The notes under the pieces: model-generated
What the model saw: only the letters and a program-made list of their open reading frames with translations
The model's database searches: none
Told to the model about the DNA's origin: nothing
Assembly (NCBI GenBank): GCA_030426085.1
Contig: JAUHYW010000054.1
Coordinates: 1-64,000, forward strand
Direction: 5' to 3'
Origin: a bacterium
Lineage (GTDB): Bacteria; Myxococcota_A; Bradymonadia; UBA7976; UBA1532
DNA length: 64,000 nucleotides
Shown here: in pieces, positions 39,771 through 47,876 of the stretch
Layout: each line of letters begins with the position of its first letter
Numbering within the stretch: the stretch's first letter is position 1
Translations under genes and position numbers: made by a program

Positions 39771-41195
39771 ATGCACGGTGAACGCCCCCCCGAAGCGACC
39801 CTCGACGCCTGCATCCGACGCATGCGGCGGGCCGGCATGCCGCCGGCCGTCATCGCCCACTTCGCCCACCAGCACGAGGCGTGGCGCATGGGCGTCACCG
39901 GGCGGGTGCCGCTCGACGAGGTGGGCCACACCGAGGCCGGCGACCTCGTCGACGGTGACCGGCTGCCCCCCCCCGACCGCGAGCATCGGGCCGAGCTGCT
40001 GCGCCGGCTGGTCGTGATCAAGCTCAACGGCGGCCTGGGCACCACGATGCACCTCGACCGGGCCAAGAGCCTGATCGAAGTGCGCGAGGGCCGCTCGTTT
40101 CTGGGGCTGATGGCCGACCAGATCGAGCGCCTGCGCCAGCGGACCGGCGCCCGGCTGCCGCTGCTGCTGATGAACAGCTTCCGCACCCGGGACGACACCC
40201 GGGCCGCGCTGGCCGGCTTCGCCAACCCCGACGACCTGCCGCTCGACTTCATCCAGCACCGGGTGCCCCGGGTCGAGGCCCGCAGCGGCCGGCCCTACGG
40301 CGCGCCGGAGGACACGGCGAGCTGGGCCCCGCCGGGCCACGGCGACGTCTACCTCGCGCTGCACACCAGCGGCCTGCTCGACCGCCTGCTCGACCGGGGC
40401 TACCGCTGGGCCTTCATCAGCAACGGCGACAACCTGGGGGCCACCGTCGAGCCCCGCCTGTGCAGCGACTTCGTCGAGCGGGGCCGGGCGATGGCGATGG
40501 AGGTCACCGACAAGACCCCCATGGACCGCAAGGGCGGCACCCTCGTGCGCCGCGGGGGGCGGCTCTTCCTGCTCGAGCGGTCGATGGTCGATGAGGCCGA
40601 GATGCCCGGGTTCACCGATCTGGAGCGCTTCCCGGTCTTCAACACCAACAGCCTGTGGATCGACCTGATGGCGGTCCGCGTCGCCCTGCACGGGGGCCTG
40701 CTCGAGCTGCCGCTGATCGTCAACCGCAAGCGGGTGCACGGGGAGCCGATCCTACAGTTCGAGACCGCGATGGGCGCCGCGATCGGCTGCTTCCGGGCCA
40801 CCGTCGGCTACCGGGTGCCCCGGACCCGCTTCGCGCCGGTCAAGAGCACCGAAGACCTCATGGTCATGCGATCGGACGCCTACCGCATCGACCACAACGG
40901 CGCGGTGCGGCCCGCGCCCGAGCGCGACCTGCCCGGCCCGCCCACCGTCACCCTCGACCCGATCTACGCCCCGCTCGACGCCTTCGAGGCCCGCGTGCCC
41001 CACCCCGTCGGCCTGCGTCGGTGTCGCTCGCTCGAGGTCCGGGGCGACGTCAGCATCGGGCAGGGGGTGCAGTTCGAAGGCCGGGTCGTGCTGCGGGCCC
41101 GGCAGGCTGCGGTCGCCGACGGGGCCCGGTTCACCGACGGCGCCTGGCGCCACGACGGCAAGCGGTGGGTCGCCGACGTGATCGGCGCGCGCTGA
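39771..41195 (+). CDS. UTP--glucose-1-phosphate uridylyltransferase (eukaryotic-type UDPGP family)
   Basis: Protein of 474 aa; ATG 39771 has GAGGAG eight bases upstream. It makes UDP-glucose (or a related UDP-sugar) from UTP and the sugar 1-phosphate. The UDPGP nucleotide-binding motif KLNGGLGTTMHLDRAKSL is at about 83-100, LLMNSFRTRDDT at about 124-135, FISNGDNLGATVEP at about 208-221, NTNSLWIDL, and KSTEDLMVMRSDAY near 357-370. The C-terminal part looks like a left-handed beta-helix tail. This family is distinct from bacterial GalU. It likely supplies UDP-glucose for polysaccharide or trehalose synthesis. Confidence 0.93.
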   Translation: MHGERPPEATLDACIRRMRRAGMPPAVIAHFAHQHEAWRMGVTGRVPLDEVGHTEAGDLVDGDRLPPPDREHRAELLRRLVVIKLNGGLGTTMHLDRAKSLIEVREGRSFLGLMADQIERLRQRTGARLPLLLMNSFRTRDDTRAALAGFANPDDLPLDFIQHRVPRVEARSGRPYGAPEDTASWAPPGHGDVYLALHTSGLLDRLLDRGYRWAFISNGDNLGATVEPRLCSDFVERGRAMAMEVTDKTPMDRKGGTLVRRGGRLFLLERSMVDEAEMPGFTDLERFPVFNTNSLWIDLMAVRVALHGGLLELPLIVNRKRVHGEPILQFETAMGAAIGCFRATVGYRVPRTRFAPVKSTEDLMVMRSDAYRIDHNGAVRPAPERDLPGPPTVTLDPIYAPLDAFEARVPHPVGLRRCRSLEVRGDVSIGQGVQFEGRVVLRARQAAVADGARFTDGAWRHDGKRWVADVIGAR

Positions 41196-41198
41196 GGC

Positions 41199-42221
41199 TC
41201 ACCCCGCCCGGGCCGCCATGCGGGCGATGCGCTCGGCGGGCAGCCCCTCGGCGTGGATCTCGAGGCCCCGCACGTCGCCGGTGAAGTGGTTCGGATTGCC
41301 CCCGCCCCGCCGCCCGATGTAGAGCGGCGAGTCGTTGCGGGTGCTGGCGGTCGTCGTGTCGTCGGTGACCCCGTCCTGCTCGCCGTCGATGTACAGGTAC
41401 AGCCGCCCGACGCCGTTCTCCGTGCGCCGCACGAACGCGACGTGGTGGAAGCTGCCGTCGTCGACCCGCCTCGACGACGTGATCGCGGGGTTTGCGCTGC
41501 GGTCGTAGCGCGCCACCACCAACTTGCCCCACCGCGCCCCGCCCCGCTGGTTGATGAAGCGGATGACGTAGGGGTAGCCCCCCGGCCCGGACCACTTCTC
41601 GACGATCTCGTTGTCCCCGCTCACCAGCCACCGCTGCGCGCGCGCGGCGCGCACGCTGAGGGCGACGGTGAAATCCTGATCCCGCTCGAAGTCGATCAAC
41701 GGATCGTCGGGGATCGAGACGTCGGCCCCCGTGCCGTCGAAGCTGTACCGCCAGAGCAGGACCGGGCCGCCCGTCGCCCGCCAGCGACACAGCCCGCGAT
41801 ACGCCTTGCCGGTCATCACCTCGGCGCCGATCTTCTTGAAGAAGACGGTGCGGGTCGGCGCGTTGTTGACCCGCAGCGTGACCCCCCCGCCGTCGACCGT
41901 CGGCTCGACCCACAAGCTGGCCGCCGTGCGGAACGCGGGGTCGTCGCTCGCCGCCTGCAACATCAGCGCGTCGGCGTCGGGGTGCAGCAGCCCGACCGGA
42001 TCACCCACGGTGACGAAGTGCCCCGCCGGGCTCACCGCCTCCAGCGAGACGTTGCCCCGATCGGGATCGAGCGGCGGGACCGCGCGGAACCCGGTGTTCG
42101 CGTCACCCGCCGAGCCGAGCGTGAGCCGCCCGGGCGCGCCGAGGTGCCGCAGGACGCCGCTCTCATCGTCGACCGTCGCGCTCTGGAAGGTGTAGGTGTA
42201 GCCGAAGATCAGCGCAGACAT
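41199..42221 (-). CDS. AbfB-like/LamG (concanavalin-like) carbohydrate-binding protein
   Basis: Protein of 340 aa from ATG 42221. Residues about 12-125 resemble the beta-trefoil AbfB domain (arabinofuranosidase-B C-terminal type): GFRAVPPLDPDRGNVSLEAV, AGHFVTVGD and FRTAASLWV. Residues about 150-335 form a LamG-type concanavalin-like sandwich (YSFDGTGADVSIPDDPLIDF, VALSVRA, HHVAFVRRTENGVGRLYLYI, PLYIGRRGGG, FTGDVRGLEIH). No catalytic site was seen, so it looks like a binding protein. No signal peptide is evident, so export by a non-Sec route or a cytosolic role is open. It is 3 bp from the convergent pyrophosphorylase gene. Confidence 0.72.
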   Translation of the reverse strand: MSALIFGYTYTFQSATVDDESGVLRHLGAPGRLTLGSAGDANTGFRAVPPLDPDRGNVSLEAVSPAGHFVTVGDPVGLLHPDADALMLQAASDDPAFRTAASLWVEPTVDGGGVTLRVNNAPTRTVFFKKIGAEVMTGKAYRGLCRWRATGGPVLLWRYSFDGTGADVSIPDDPLIDFERDQDFTVALSVRAARAQRWLVSGDNEIVEKWSGPGGYPYVIRFINQRGGARWGKLVVARYDRSANPAITSSRRVDDGSFHHVAFVRRTENGVGRLYLYIDGEQDGVTDDTTTASTRNDSPLYIGRRGGGNPNHFTGDVRGLEIHAEGLPAERIARMAARAG

Positions 42222-42336
42222 GTGAACCCCCCACCGCGGCGCGGGCGCTCCCCGGACGCCGCCCGATCGAGGATAGGCCGGCCCCGAGACGGCGGTCAAT
42301 CCGGCTGGTGGGCGTCGGGCGCGCGGCGGCGCGACT

Positions 42337-42354
42337 TTGGCGCAGACGGTGTAT
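42337..42354 (+). promoter_or_regulatory. Weak sigma-54-like promoter candidate of the flagellar cluster
   Basis: TTGGCGC with a GG at 42339-42340 is followed, after exactly 10 bases, by GT instead of the consensus GC. A T-tract and the fliL ATG (42407) lie downstream at a fitting distance. The intergenic region 42222-42406 holds nothing else recognised; a TGCTAGTCT element at 42368-42376 is an alternative extended -10. Confidence 0.25.
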
Positions 42355-42406
42355 TTTTTTCGGGATCTGCTAGTCTCGCCCCGAGGCGACCGCGGAGAGG
42401 ACCCCG

Positions 42407-42955
42407 ATGGCCGAAGAAGAGATCGAGCCCGAGGACGACGCCCCCGAAGGCGGACAACCGGAGGAGAAGGGCGGCAGCGGCAAGCTGGTGCTGCTCATCG
42501 GGCTGATCAACACGATCGGCCTGCTGGCCATCGGGGCCTACGTCATCCTCGGCGGCGGCGGGGGCCCCCAGCCCATGTCGCCCATCGATCCCGCCATGGA
42601 AGGCGCCATCGACAACACCCTGCCCGGAGCGCCCGAGCGGCCCACCGGCGGCCCCGGCCCGCTCGTCGAGCTGGGCACGCTGGTGGTCAACCTCAAGGAG
42701 CCCACCGGCGACCGCTACCTCAAGGCCAAGATCAACCTCGAGCTCGACGGCGAGGAGACCCGGGCCGAGGTCGAGGCCCGGATGAGCGCGATCAAGTACC
42801 AGCTCACCATGCTGCTCAGCGGCCAGCGGGTCGCCGACGTGCAGGGGCCCGAGGCGATGGAGTCACTGCGCAAGTCGATGAAGCGTCGGGCCAACGCGGT
42901 GATCTCGAAGGGCAGCGTCACCGAGGTGTGGCCCGAAGAGTGGATCGTGCAATGA
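42407..42955 (+). CDS. fliL: Flagellar basal-body protein FliL
   Basis: Protein of 182 aa. An acidic cytosolic N-terminus (about 1-24), one transmembrane helix (about 26-47, LVLLIGLINTIGLLAIGAYV) and a periplasmic FliL domain (about 85-182; VELGTLVVNLKEPTGDRYLKA, MSAIKYQLTMLLSGQRV, VWPEEWIVQ). FliL associates with the stator and influences motor torque. GAGAGGA lies six bases before the ATG. It is the first gene of a flagellar series, 31 bp before fliM. Confidence 0.93.
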   Translation: MAEEEIEPEDDAPEGGQPEEKGGSGKLVLLIGLINTIGLLAIGAYVILGGGGGPQPMSPIDPAMEGAIDNTLPGAPERPTGGPGPLVELGTLVVNLKEPTGDRYLKAKINLELDGEETRAEVEARMSAIKYQLTMLLSGQRVADVQGPEAMESLRKSMKRRANAVISKGSVTEVWPEEWIVQ

Positions 42956-42986
42956 GCCCCACGGGCCGCGGAGGGGGCGTTCGTCG

Positions 42987-44048
42987 ATGAGCGAGCAGAT
43001 CCTCAGCCAGAACGAGATCGACGCGCTGCTCTCGGCGGTCAACGACGGCGAGATCGAACTCGACGACGAGGAGGGCGGGGCCGAGGAGCCCGACGAGGCC
43101 GCCGCCTCGGCGGTCAAGTACGACCTGCTCAGCCAGGACCGCATCATCCGCGGTCGCATGCCGACCCTCGACATCATCAACGACCGCTTCGCCCGCCAGT
43201 TCCGCATCACGCTGTCCAACAGCCTGCGCAAGATCCTCCAGGTCAGCGTCGAGAGCACCTCGCTGATGAAGTACGGCGAGTTCCTCAACTACCTGCCCAT
43301 CCCGTCGTGCCTCAACATCGTGCGGTTCCACCCGCTGCGCGGCTCGTGCATCGTCGCGGTCGAGACCAAGCTGATCTTCACCTTCCTCAACAACTGGTTC
43401 GGCGGCTCGACCAACGCCCAGGAGCGCATCGAGGGGCGGGACTTCACCAGCATCGAGCTGATGATCGTGCGCAAGGTCGTCTCGCTGCTGATGGAGGACC
43501 TGCACCGGGCGTGGGCCCCGGTGTTCCCCATCCGCGGGGAGTACGTGCGCACCGAGATCAACCCCCAGTTCCTCGCCGTGGTCGCGCCGAGCGACGTGGT
43601 GGTGCTCACCAGCTTCGAGATCGAGATCGACAACCTGCGGGGCACGGTGCAGATCGTGATCCCGTACAGCACCGTCGAGCCCATCCGGGGGCACCTGTCG
43701 AGCGGCATCCAGTCCGAAGGCAGCGGCGACGACAACACCTGGGGCGAGCAGATCAGCGAGCACCTGCACGGGGTCGAGACCCACGCCTCGGTGGTGCTCG
43801 GGCGCTCGACGATCACCATCCGCGACCTGCTCGCGCTCAAGCCGGGGGACGTCATCACCCTCGACCAGCCCCAGAGCGACCCGCTCGAGATGTTCGTCGA
43901 GCGGGCCCACCGGTTCGACGTGATGCCGCTCGAGAAGGCGGGGCACCTCGCCGCCGAGATCGTGGGCGAGGTCGCCCCCAAGCTGCCCCCCGAGCGCACC
44001 GACGCGCTGCCCTCGCTCGAAGACGACGAGGAGGACGACGACCGGTGA
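42987..44048 (+). CDS. fliM: Flagellar motor switch protein FliM
   Basis: Protein of 353 aa, the usual size. The N-terminal CheY-P-binding motif LSQNEIDALLSAV is at about 6-18. The middle domain (about 45-230) includes NNWFGGS and EIDNLRGTVQIVIPYSTVEP; the C-terminal SpoA domain (about 250-330) resembles FliN (LGRSTITIRDLLALKPGDVITL). It forms the switch complex of the C-ring. An acidic C-terminus (EDDEEDDDR) follows. The fliN gene lies 49 bp downstream. Confidence 0.96.
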   Translation: MSEQILSQNEIDALLSAVNDGEIELDDEEGGAEEPDEAAASAVKYDLLSQDRIIRGRMPTLDIINDRFARQFRITLSNSLRKILQVSVESTSLMKYGEFLNYLPIPSCLNIVRFHPLRGSCIVAVETKLIFTFLNNWFGGSTNAQERIEGRDFTSIELMIVRKVVSLLMEDLHRAWAPVFPIRGEYVRTEINPQFLAVVAPSDVVVLTSFEIEIDNLRGTVQIVIPYSTVEPIRGHLSSGIQSEGSGDDNTWGEQISEHLHGVETHASVVLGRSTITIRDLLALKPGDVITLDQPQSDPLEMFVERAHRFDVMPLEKAGHLAAEIVGEVAPKLPPERTDALPSLEDDEEDDDR

Positions 44049-44097
44049 GCACCCTGGCACGCCACCTGCAAAACCGACCCCCCGTGGGAGGCCGCTG

Positions 44098-44373
44098 ATG
44101 GCCGAAGACGAGCGACAGATCGAGTTCCTCTACGACGTCGAACTCGAGCTCTCGGTGATTCTGGGATCGAGCCGGATGTTGATTCGCGACCTGCTCAAGC
44201 TGGCGACGGGATCGGTGGTCGAGTTGAACAAGCTCGCCGGCGAGTCGCTGGACGTCGTGATCAACGACAAGGTCATCGCCCGCGGCGAAGCGGTGGTGGT
44301 CAACGAGAAGTTCGGCATCCGGCTCACCGAGGTGGTCTCGCCGTACGAGCGGGTCCGCCAGCTCCGCGACTGA
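44098..44373 (+). CDS. fliN: Flagellar motor switch protein FliN
   Basis: Protein of 91 aa, the compact FliN form consisting almost only of the SpoA domain: LYDVELELSVILGSSRMLI, the hydrophobic LLKLATGSVVELNKLAGESLD, and VVNEKFGIRLTEVV. It assembles with FliM in the lower C-ring. GGGAGG is seven bases before the ATG. It lacks the N-terminal extension found in enterobacterial FliN. Confidence 0.95.
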   Translation: MAEDERQIEFLYDVELELSVILGSSRMLIRDLLKLATGSVVELNKLAGESLDVVINDKVIARGEAVVVNEKFGIRLTEVVSPYERVRQLRD

Positions 44374-44442
44374 GCGCCGCGCCCGGGCGCCGTCCCGGCC
44401 CGACGCCGCCTCCCCCACACGGACACTCGAACGCGATCCGAA

Positions 44443-44461
44443 GCGCGCCGACCGGGCGCGC
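44443..44461 (+). promoter_or_regulatory. Hairpin before the fliO ribosome-binding site
   Basis: GCGCGCC (44443-44449) and GGCGCGC (44455-44461) form a perfect 7-bp stem with a 5-nt loop in the 100-bp fliN-fliO gap, directly ahead of the GGGGGAG ribosome-binding site. It may affect fliO translation; the same gap also contains the palindrome GCGCCCGGGCGC. Confidence 0.3.
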
Positions 44462-44473
44462 GTGGGGGGAGTC

Positions 44474-45928
44474 ATGCTCCGCAGCCGGTTCACCGACCGA
44501 CCGTTTCACGCCCTGCTCGGCGCCCTGTGCGCCGCGCTGCTCCTGCCCGCGGCCGTCAACGCCCGGTCGCCGGGCGTCAAGACTCTGACCGCGGTCGACT
44601 TCCGCGCGGCCGCCGAGCACGTCGAGTTCACCGTGCGCACCGACCCCCCGCTGGCGCCCGACGCGGTCAGCGCCCGGCGGGACGGCGCCGTGCTGATGAT
44701 CCAGCTCGACGACGTCGCGGCCGAGCGGCGGTGGCTCGAGACCGACGACGCCGCCATCGCGCGCACGCTGCTGCACCCCTCGCGCAAGTACGCGCCCGCC
44801 GCCATCGTGCGGGTGCGCATGAAGCGGAAGGTCGGCGGGGTGATGCTGGAGAACATCCGGGTGCGGGCCGAGGGCGACGCGGTCGTGATCGCCGTGCCCC
44901 GCAGCGCCGCCGTCGCCCGCGCGTGGGCCCGGGCGCCCGCCGCCGAGGCGCCCGCCCCGACGGCCGACGCTCCCATGGCCGACGCCCCGGCCAGCGCGGT
45001 GAAGCTGACCTTCGGCCCCCCGACCCGCGTGGCCCCGCCCGCCGAGCCGACGCTCGAGCCGCCCCCGGCCATCGCCGCCGCGCCCGACGCCCTCGACGAC
45101 GCGCCGGCCCCCGCGGCCGCCGAAGAGCCGTTCGACCCGGCCGACACCCCGCTCGCGCTCGGCGACGACGCCCCGCTCGACACGCCGACCGGCGACGTGG
45201 CCCTCAGCGCCGGGCTGGCCCGGGTCAGCGGGCCGGGCATCGGCGCCTTCCTGATGTCGCTGCTCTTCCTCGGCGCCGTCGGCTTCCTGATGTGGCGCAA
45301 GATGCGGGGCAGCCGGGCCACCCCCACCGGCCGCCCGCTCATCCGCCCGGTCGGCAGCCACATGCTCGGCCCCAAGCAGAGCCTGCTGCTCGTCGACGTC
45401 GCCGGCGAGATGGTGCTGCTCGGCACCACCGACAAGGGGGTGCAGATGCTCACCAAGATCGAAGGCCGCGACGAGCCGGACCCGGCGGTGACCCCCGGAC
45501 CGGCCGTGCCCCGCGAGGCGCTCGGCCCGGTCGCCGGACACTTCGCCGAGCGCCTCGGGGCCGCCGTCTCCCGCTTCCGCACCGCCGCCGCCCGGCTCGG
45601 CACCCGGACCTCGGCCGACGACGGGCCCGCCGCGCCGCCCGCGCCCGCTGCCGACGACCGCGCCGCTCGTGAGCGGGCCGCGGACGACCGGGCCGCCGAG
45701 CGCCGCTTCTTCGCCCGGGAGAAGGACGCCCTGCGCGAAGCCGCCGAAGAGGACGCGCTCGCCGCGCTCGCCGAACGGGTCGAGGACACCCCCGAGATCG
45801 ACCCCCGCCGGCTGGCCCGGACCCGGTTCGCGCCGGTCGAGCCCGCCGAGCCCGAGCGCCCGGCCGCGCCGACGCTCGACCCCCGCGCCGACCTGCTGCG
45901 CAAGATCCGCGAACTCCAGCGGGCCTGA
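44474..45928 (+). CDS. fliO: Extended FliO-like flagellar biosynthesis protein with AMIN-like N-terminal domain
   Basis: Protein of 484 aa, much longer than a typical FliO of 100-150 aa. A signal peptide (about 1-30) is followed by a beta-rich region (about 35-145) that looks like an AMIN domain. A long Ala/Pro/Asp-rich linker (about 155-250) leads to one membrane helix (about 256-276, GAFLMSLLFLGAVGFLMW), then the cytosolic FliO core (LIRPVGSHMLGPKQSLLLVDVAGEMVLLGTTDKGVQML). A charged, probably coiled-coil tail completes it. The position between fliN and fliP is the standard fliO position. FliO assists FliP assembly into the export gate. The ATG at 44474 is preferred over a GTG at 44462. Confidence 0.85.
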   Translation: MLRSRFTDRPFHALLGALCAALLLPAAVNARSPGVKTLTAVDFRAAAEHVEFTVRTDPPLAPDAVSARRDGAVLMIQLDDVAAERRWLETDDAAIARTLLHPSRKYAPAAIVRVRMKRKVGGVMLENIRVRAEGDAVVIAVPRSAAVARAWARAPAAEAPAPTADAPMADAPASAVKLTFGPPTRVAPPAEPTLEPPPAIAAAPDALDDAPAPAAAEEPFDPADTPLALGDDAPLDTPTGDVALSAGLARVSGPGIGAFLMSLLFLGAVGFLMWRKMRGSRATPTGRPLIRPVGSHMLGPKQSLLLVDVAGEMVLLGTTDKGVQMLTKIEGRDEPDPAVTPGPAVPREALGPVAGHFAERLGAAVSRFRTAAARLGTRTSADDGPAAPPAPAADDRAARERAADDRAAERRFFAREKDALREAAEEDALAALAERVEDTPEIDPRRLARTRFAPVEPAEPERPAAPTLDPRADLLRKIRELQRA

Positions 45929-45953
45929 CCCCCGAGCCCACGGGAGCCACCCG

Positions 45954-46742
45954 ATGAACCGCCGAGCCCTCATCGCGGCGCTGTTCGGCGCCGCCACGCT
46001 CCTGATCTGCGCCGGGGCCGCGCTGGCGCAGCCGGTGCCGTTCGCCCCGCCCGCCGGGCCGCCCGACCCGTTCGCGCTGCCCCAGGTCTCGCTGTCGATG
46101 GGCGGCGAAGGCGGCGACTGGGTCGGCGTGCTGCGCATCCTGGCGCTGCTCACGGTGATGACCCTCGCCCCGGGCATCCTGCTGACGATGACCAGCTTCA
46201 CCCGCATCGTCATCGTCTTCTCGTTCCTGCGTCAGGCCCTCGGCACCCAGCAGTCGCCGCCCAACCAGGTGCTCGTCGCGCTCGCGCTCTTCCTCAGCGT
46301 CTTCATCATGTCGCCCGTCTGGAGCAAGGTGCACACCGAGTCCATCCAGCCCTACGTCGCCGGCACCATCAGCCAGGACGTCGCGCTCGACCGGGCGCTC
46401 GCGCCGGTGCGCAGCTTCATGTTCCAGCACACCCGGCAGAAGGACCTCGCGCTGTTCATCAAGACCAGCGGCGACGACCGCCCCCGCACCCGGCGGGACG
46501 TCGGCACCATGCAGCTCATCCCGGCGTTTGTGCTCAGCGAGCTCAAGACCGCCTTCCAGATGGGCTTCATGCTCTACATCCCGTTCCTGGTGCTCGACAT
46601 GGTCGTCGCCTCGATCCTGATGGCGATGGGCATGATGATGCTGCCCCCGATCCTCATCTCGCTGCCGTTCAAAGTGATGCTGTTCGTGCTCGTCGACGGG
46701 TGGAACCTGCTCGTCGGCAGCCTCGTGCAGAGCTTCGCCTGA
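45954..46742 (+). CDS. fliP: Flagellar export gate protein FliP
   Basis: Protein of 262 aa with an N-terminal signal sequence (cleavage near LAQ, about 26). Four membrane segments with the family signatures MTSFTRIVIVFSFLRQALGTQQ (about 80-100), PNQVLVALALFLSVFIM and FVLSELKTAFQMGFMLYIPF, and the C-terminal ALPPILISLPFK-like segment (MLPPILISLPFK). It forms the FliP5FliQ4FliR1 export pore of the flagellar type III system. It starts 25 bp after fliO. Confidence 0.97.
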   Translation: MNRRALIAALFGAATLLICAGAALAQPVPFAPPAGPPDPFALPQVSLSMGGEGGDWVGVLRILALLTVMTLAPGILLTMTSFTRIVIVFSFLRQALGTQQSPPNQVLVALALFLSVFIMSPVWSKVHTESIQPYVAGTISQDVALDRALAPVRSFMFQHTRQKDLALFIKTSGDDRPRTRRDVGTMQLIPAFVLSELKTAFQMGFMLYIPFLVLDMVVASILMAMGMMMLPPILISLPFKVMLFVLVDGWNLLVGSLVQSFA

Positions 46743-46763
46743 CCCCCGGCCCGGAGGCCACCG

Positions 46764-47033
46764 ATGACCAGCGGATTCGTCATCACGTTCTTCACCGAGG
46801 CCATCACGATGGCCGCCATGCTCAGCCTGCCCGCGCTGATGCTCGGCCTCGTCGTCGGCCTGCTGGTCTCGATCTTCCAGGCGGTGACCCAGATCCAGGA
46901 GCAGACCCTGGCGCTCATCCCCAAGATCATCGCCATCGTCGGGGCCCTGCTCATCTTCGGGAGCTGGATGCTCACCCACCTCGTGCACTACACCGAGCGG
47001 GTCTTCGCCCAGCTCCCGGGCGTGGCCGGATAG
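46764..47033 (+). CDS. fliQ: Flagellar export gate protein FliQ
   Basis: Protein of 89 aa with two hydrophobic helices (about 17-40 and 52-75). The conserved core is LVVGLLVSIFQAVTQIQEQTL followed by LIPKIIAI. It belongs to the FliPQR export gate, 21 bp after fliP and 12 bp before fliR. Confidence 0.96.
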   Translation: MTSGFVITFFTEAITMAAMLSLPALMLGLVVGLLVSIFQAVTQIQEQTLALIPKIIAIVGALLIFGSWMLTHLVHYTERVFAQLPGVAG

Positions 47034-47045
47034 CGGGGCCGCCCG

Positions 47046-47846
47046 GTGACCCACCTGCTCGACGCCGAGGCGATCTTCGCCGTGCTCGGCCCCTTCGCGA
47101 TGGGCTTCGCCCTCGTGCTCGGGCGGGTCGTCGGGCTGATGGCCACCACCCCGCTCTTGTCGAGCCCGCTCATCCCCAACCCGGCCAAGGCCGCGCTCGC
47201 CGGGGTGCTCACCCTCTTCGTCGCGTTCGGCGGCGGCCTCGAGCCCCCGGCGGTCGACCTCAACGCCATCGCGCTCGCCGGGGCGCTCGTCGGCGAGCTG
47301 ATCATCGGCGCCGTCATGGGCCTCGCGGTCACCATCGCCTTCGGGGCGCTGCACTTCTGCGGGCAGATGATCGGCATCCAGATGGGGTTCGCGGTGGCCA
47401 ACGTCGTCGACCCCAGCACCTTTCAGCAGGTCGGGGTGCTCGCCCAGGTGCTCAACCTGCTCGGCACCATGCTCTTCCTCGCCTTCGACGGGCACCTGCT
47501 CATCATCCGGGCCTTCATGGAGAGCTTCGCCATCGTGCCGCTCGCCGGCAGCGACCCCCAGGTGGGCGCGATCATCGGCGAGATCATCGCCCAGAGCGCC
47601 CTGCTCTTCGAGATCGGCCTGCGCATCGCGCTGCCCGTCGTGTGTGTCGTGCTGCTCGTCAACGTCGGCCTCGCGACCATCGCCCGCACCGTGCCCCAGG
47701 TGAACATCTTCGTGATCGGGTTCCTGGTGACCATCAGCCTGGGCCTCATCGTGCTCGGCTTCTCGGTGCCCTCCACCGCCACCGTCTTCGAGTCGGTCAT
47801 CGAAGACGCGATCCGCAGCGCGATCCGGGTCACCCGGCTCTTCTGA
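47046..47846 (+). CDS. fliR: Flagellar export gate protein FliR
   Basis: Protein of 266 aa from a GTG start. It is strongly hydrophobic with about six membrane segments. Family features include GRVVGLMATTPLLSS near the N-terminus, AFGALHFCGQMIGIQMGFA (about 100-120), and IARTVPQVNIFVIGFLV near the C-terminus. FliR completes the FliPQR gate and contacts FlhB. The flhB gene follows after 30 bp. Confidence 0.96.
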   Translation: MTHLLDAEAIFAVLGPFAMGFALVLGRVVGLMATTPLLSSPLIPNPAKAALAGVLTLFVAFGGGLEPPAVDLNAIALAGALVGELIIGAVMGLAVTIAFGALHFCGQMIGIQMGFAVANVVDPSTFQQVGVLAQVLNLLGTMLFLAFDGHLLIIRAFMESFAIVPLAGSDPQVGAIIGEIIAQSALLFEIGLRIALPVVCVVLLVNVGLATIARTVPQVNIFVIGFLVTISLGLIVLGFSVPSTATVFESVIEDAIRSAIRVTRLF

Positions 47847-47876
47847 CCCGGCCCGTCGATTGCACCGGCCGGGGCC

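Noticed and set aside
44374-44473. Terminator splitting the flagellar cluster between fliN and fliO
   Set aside because: The GC hairpins lack a T-tract and the hairpin abuts a ribosome-binding site; gene order is the standard operon order.
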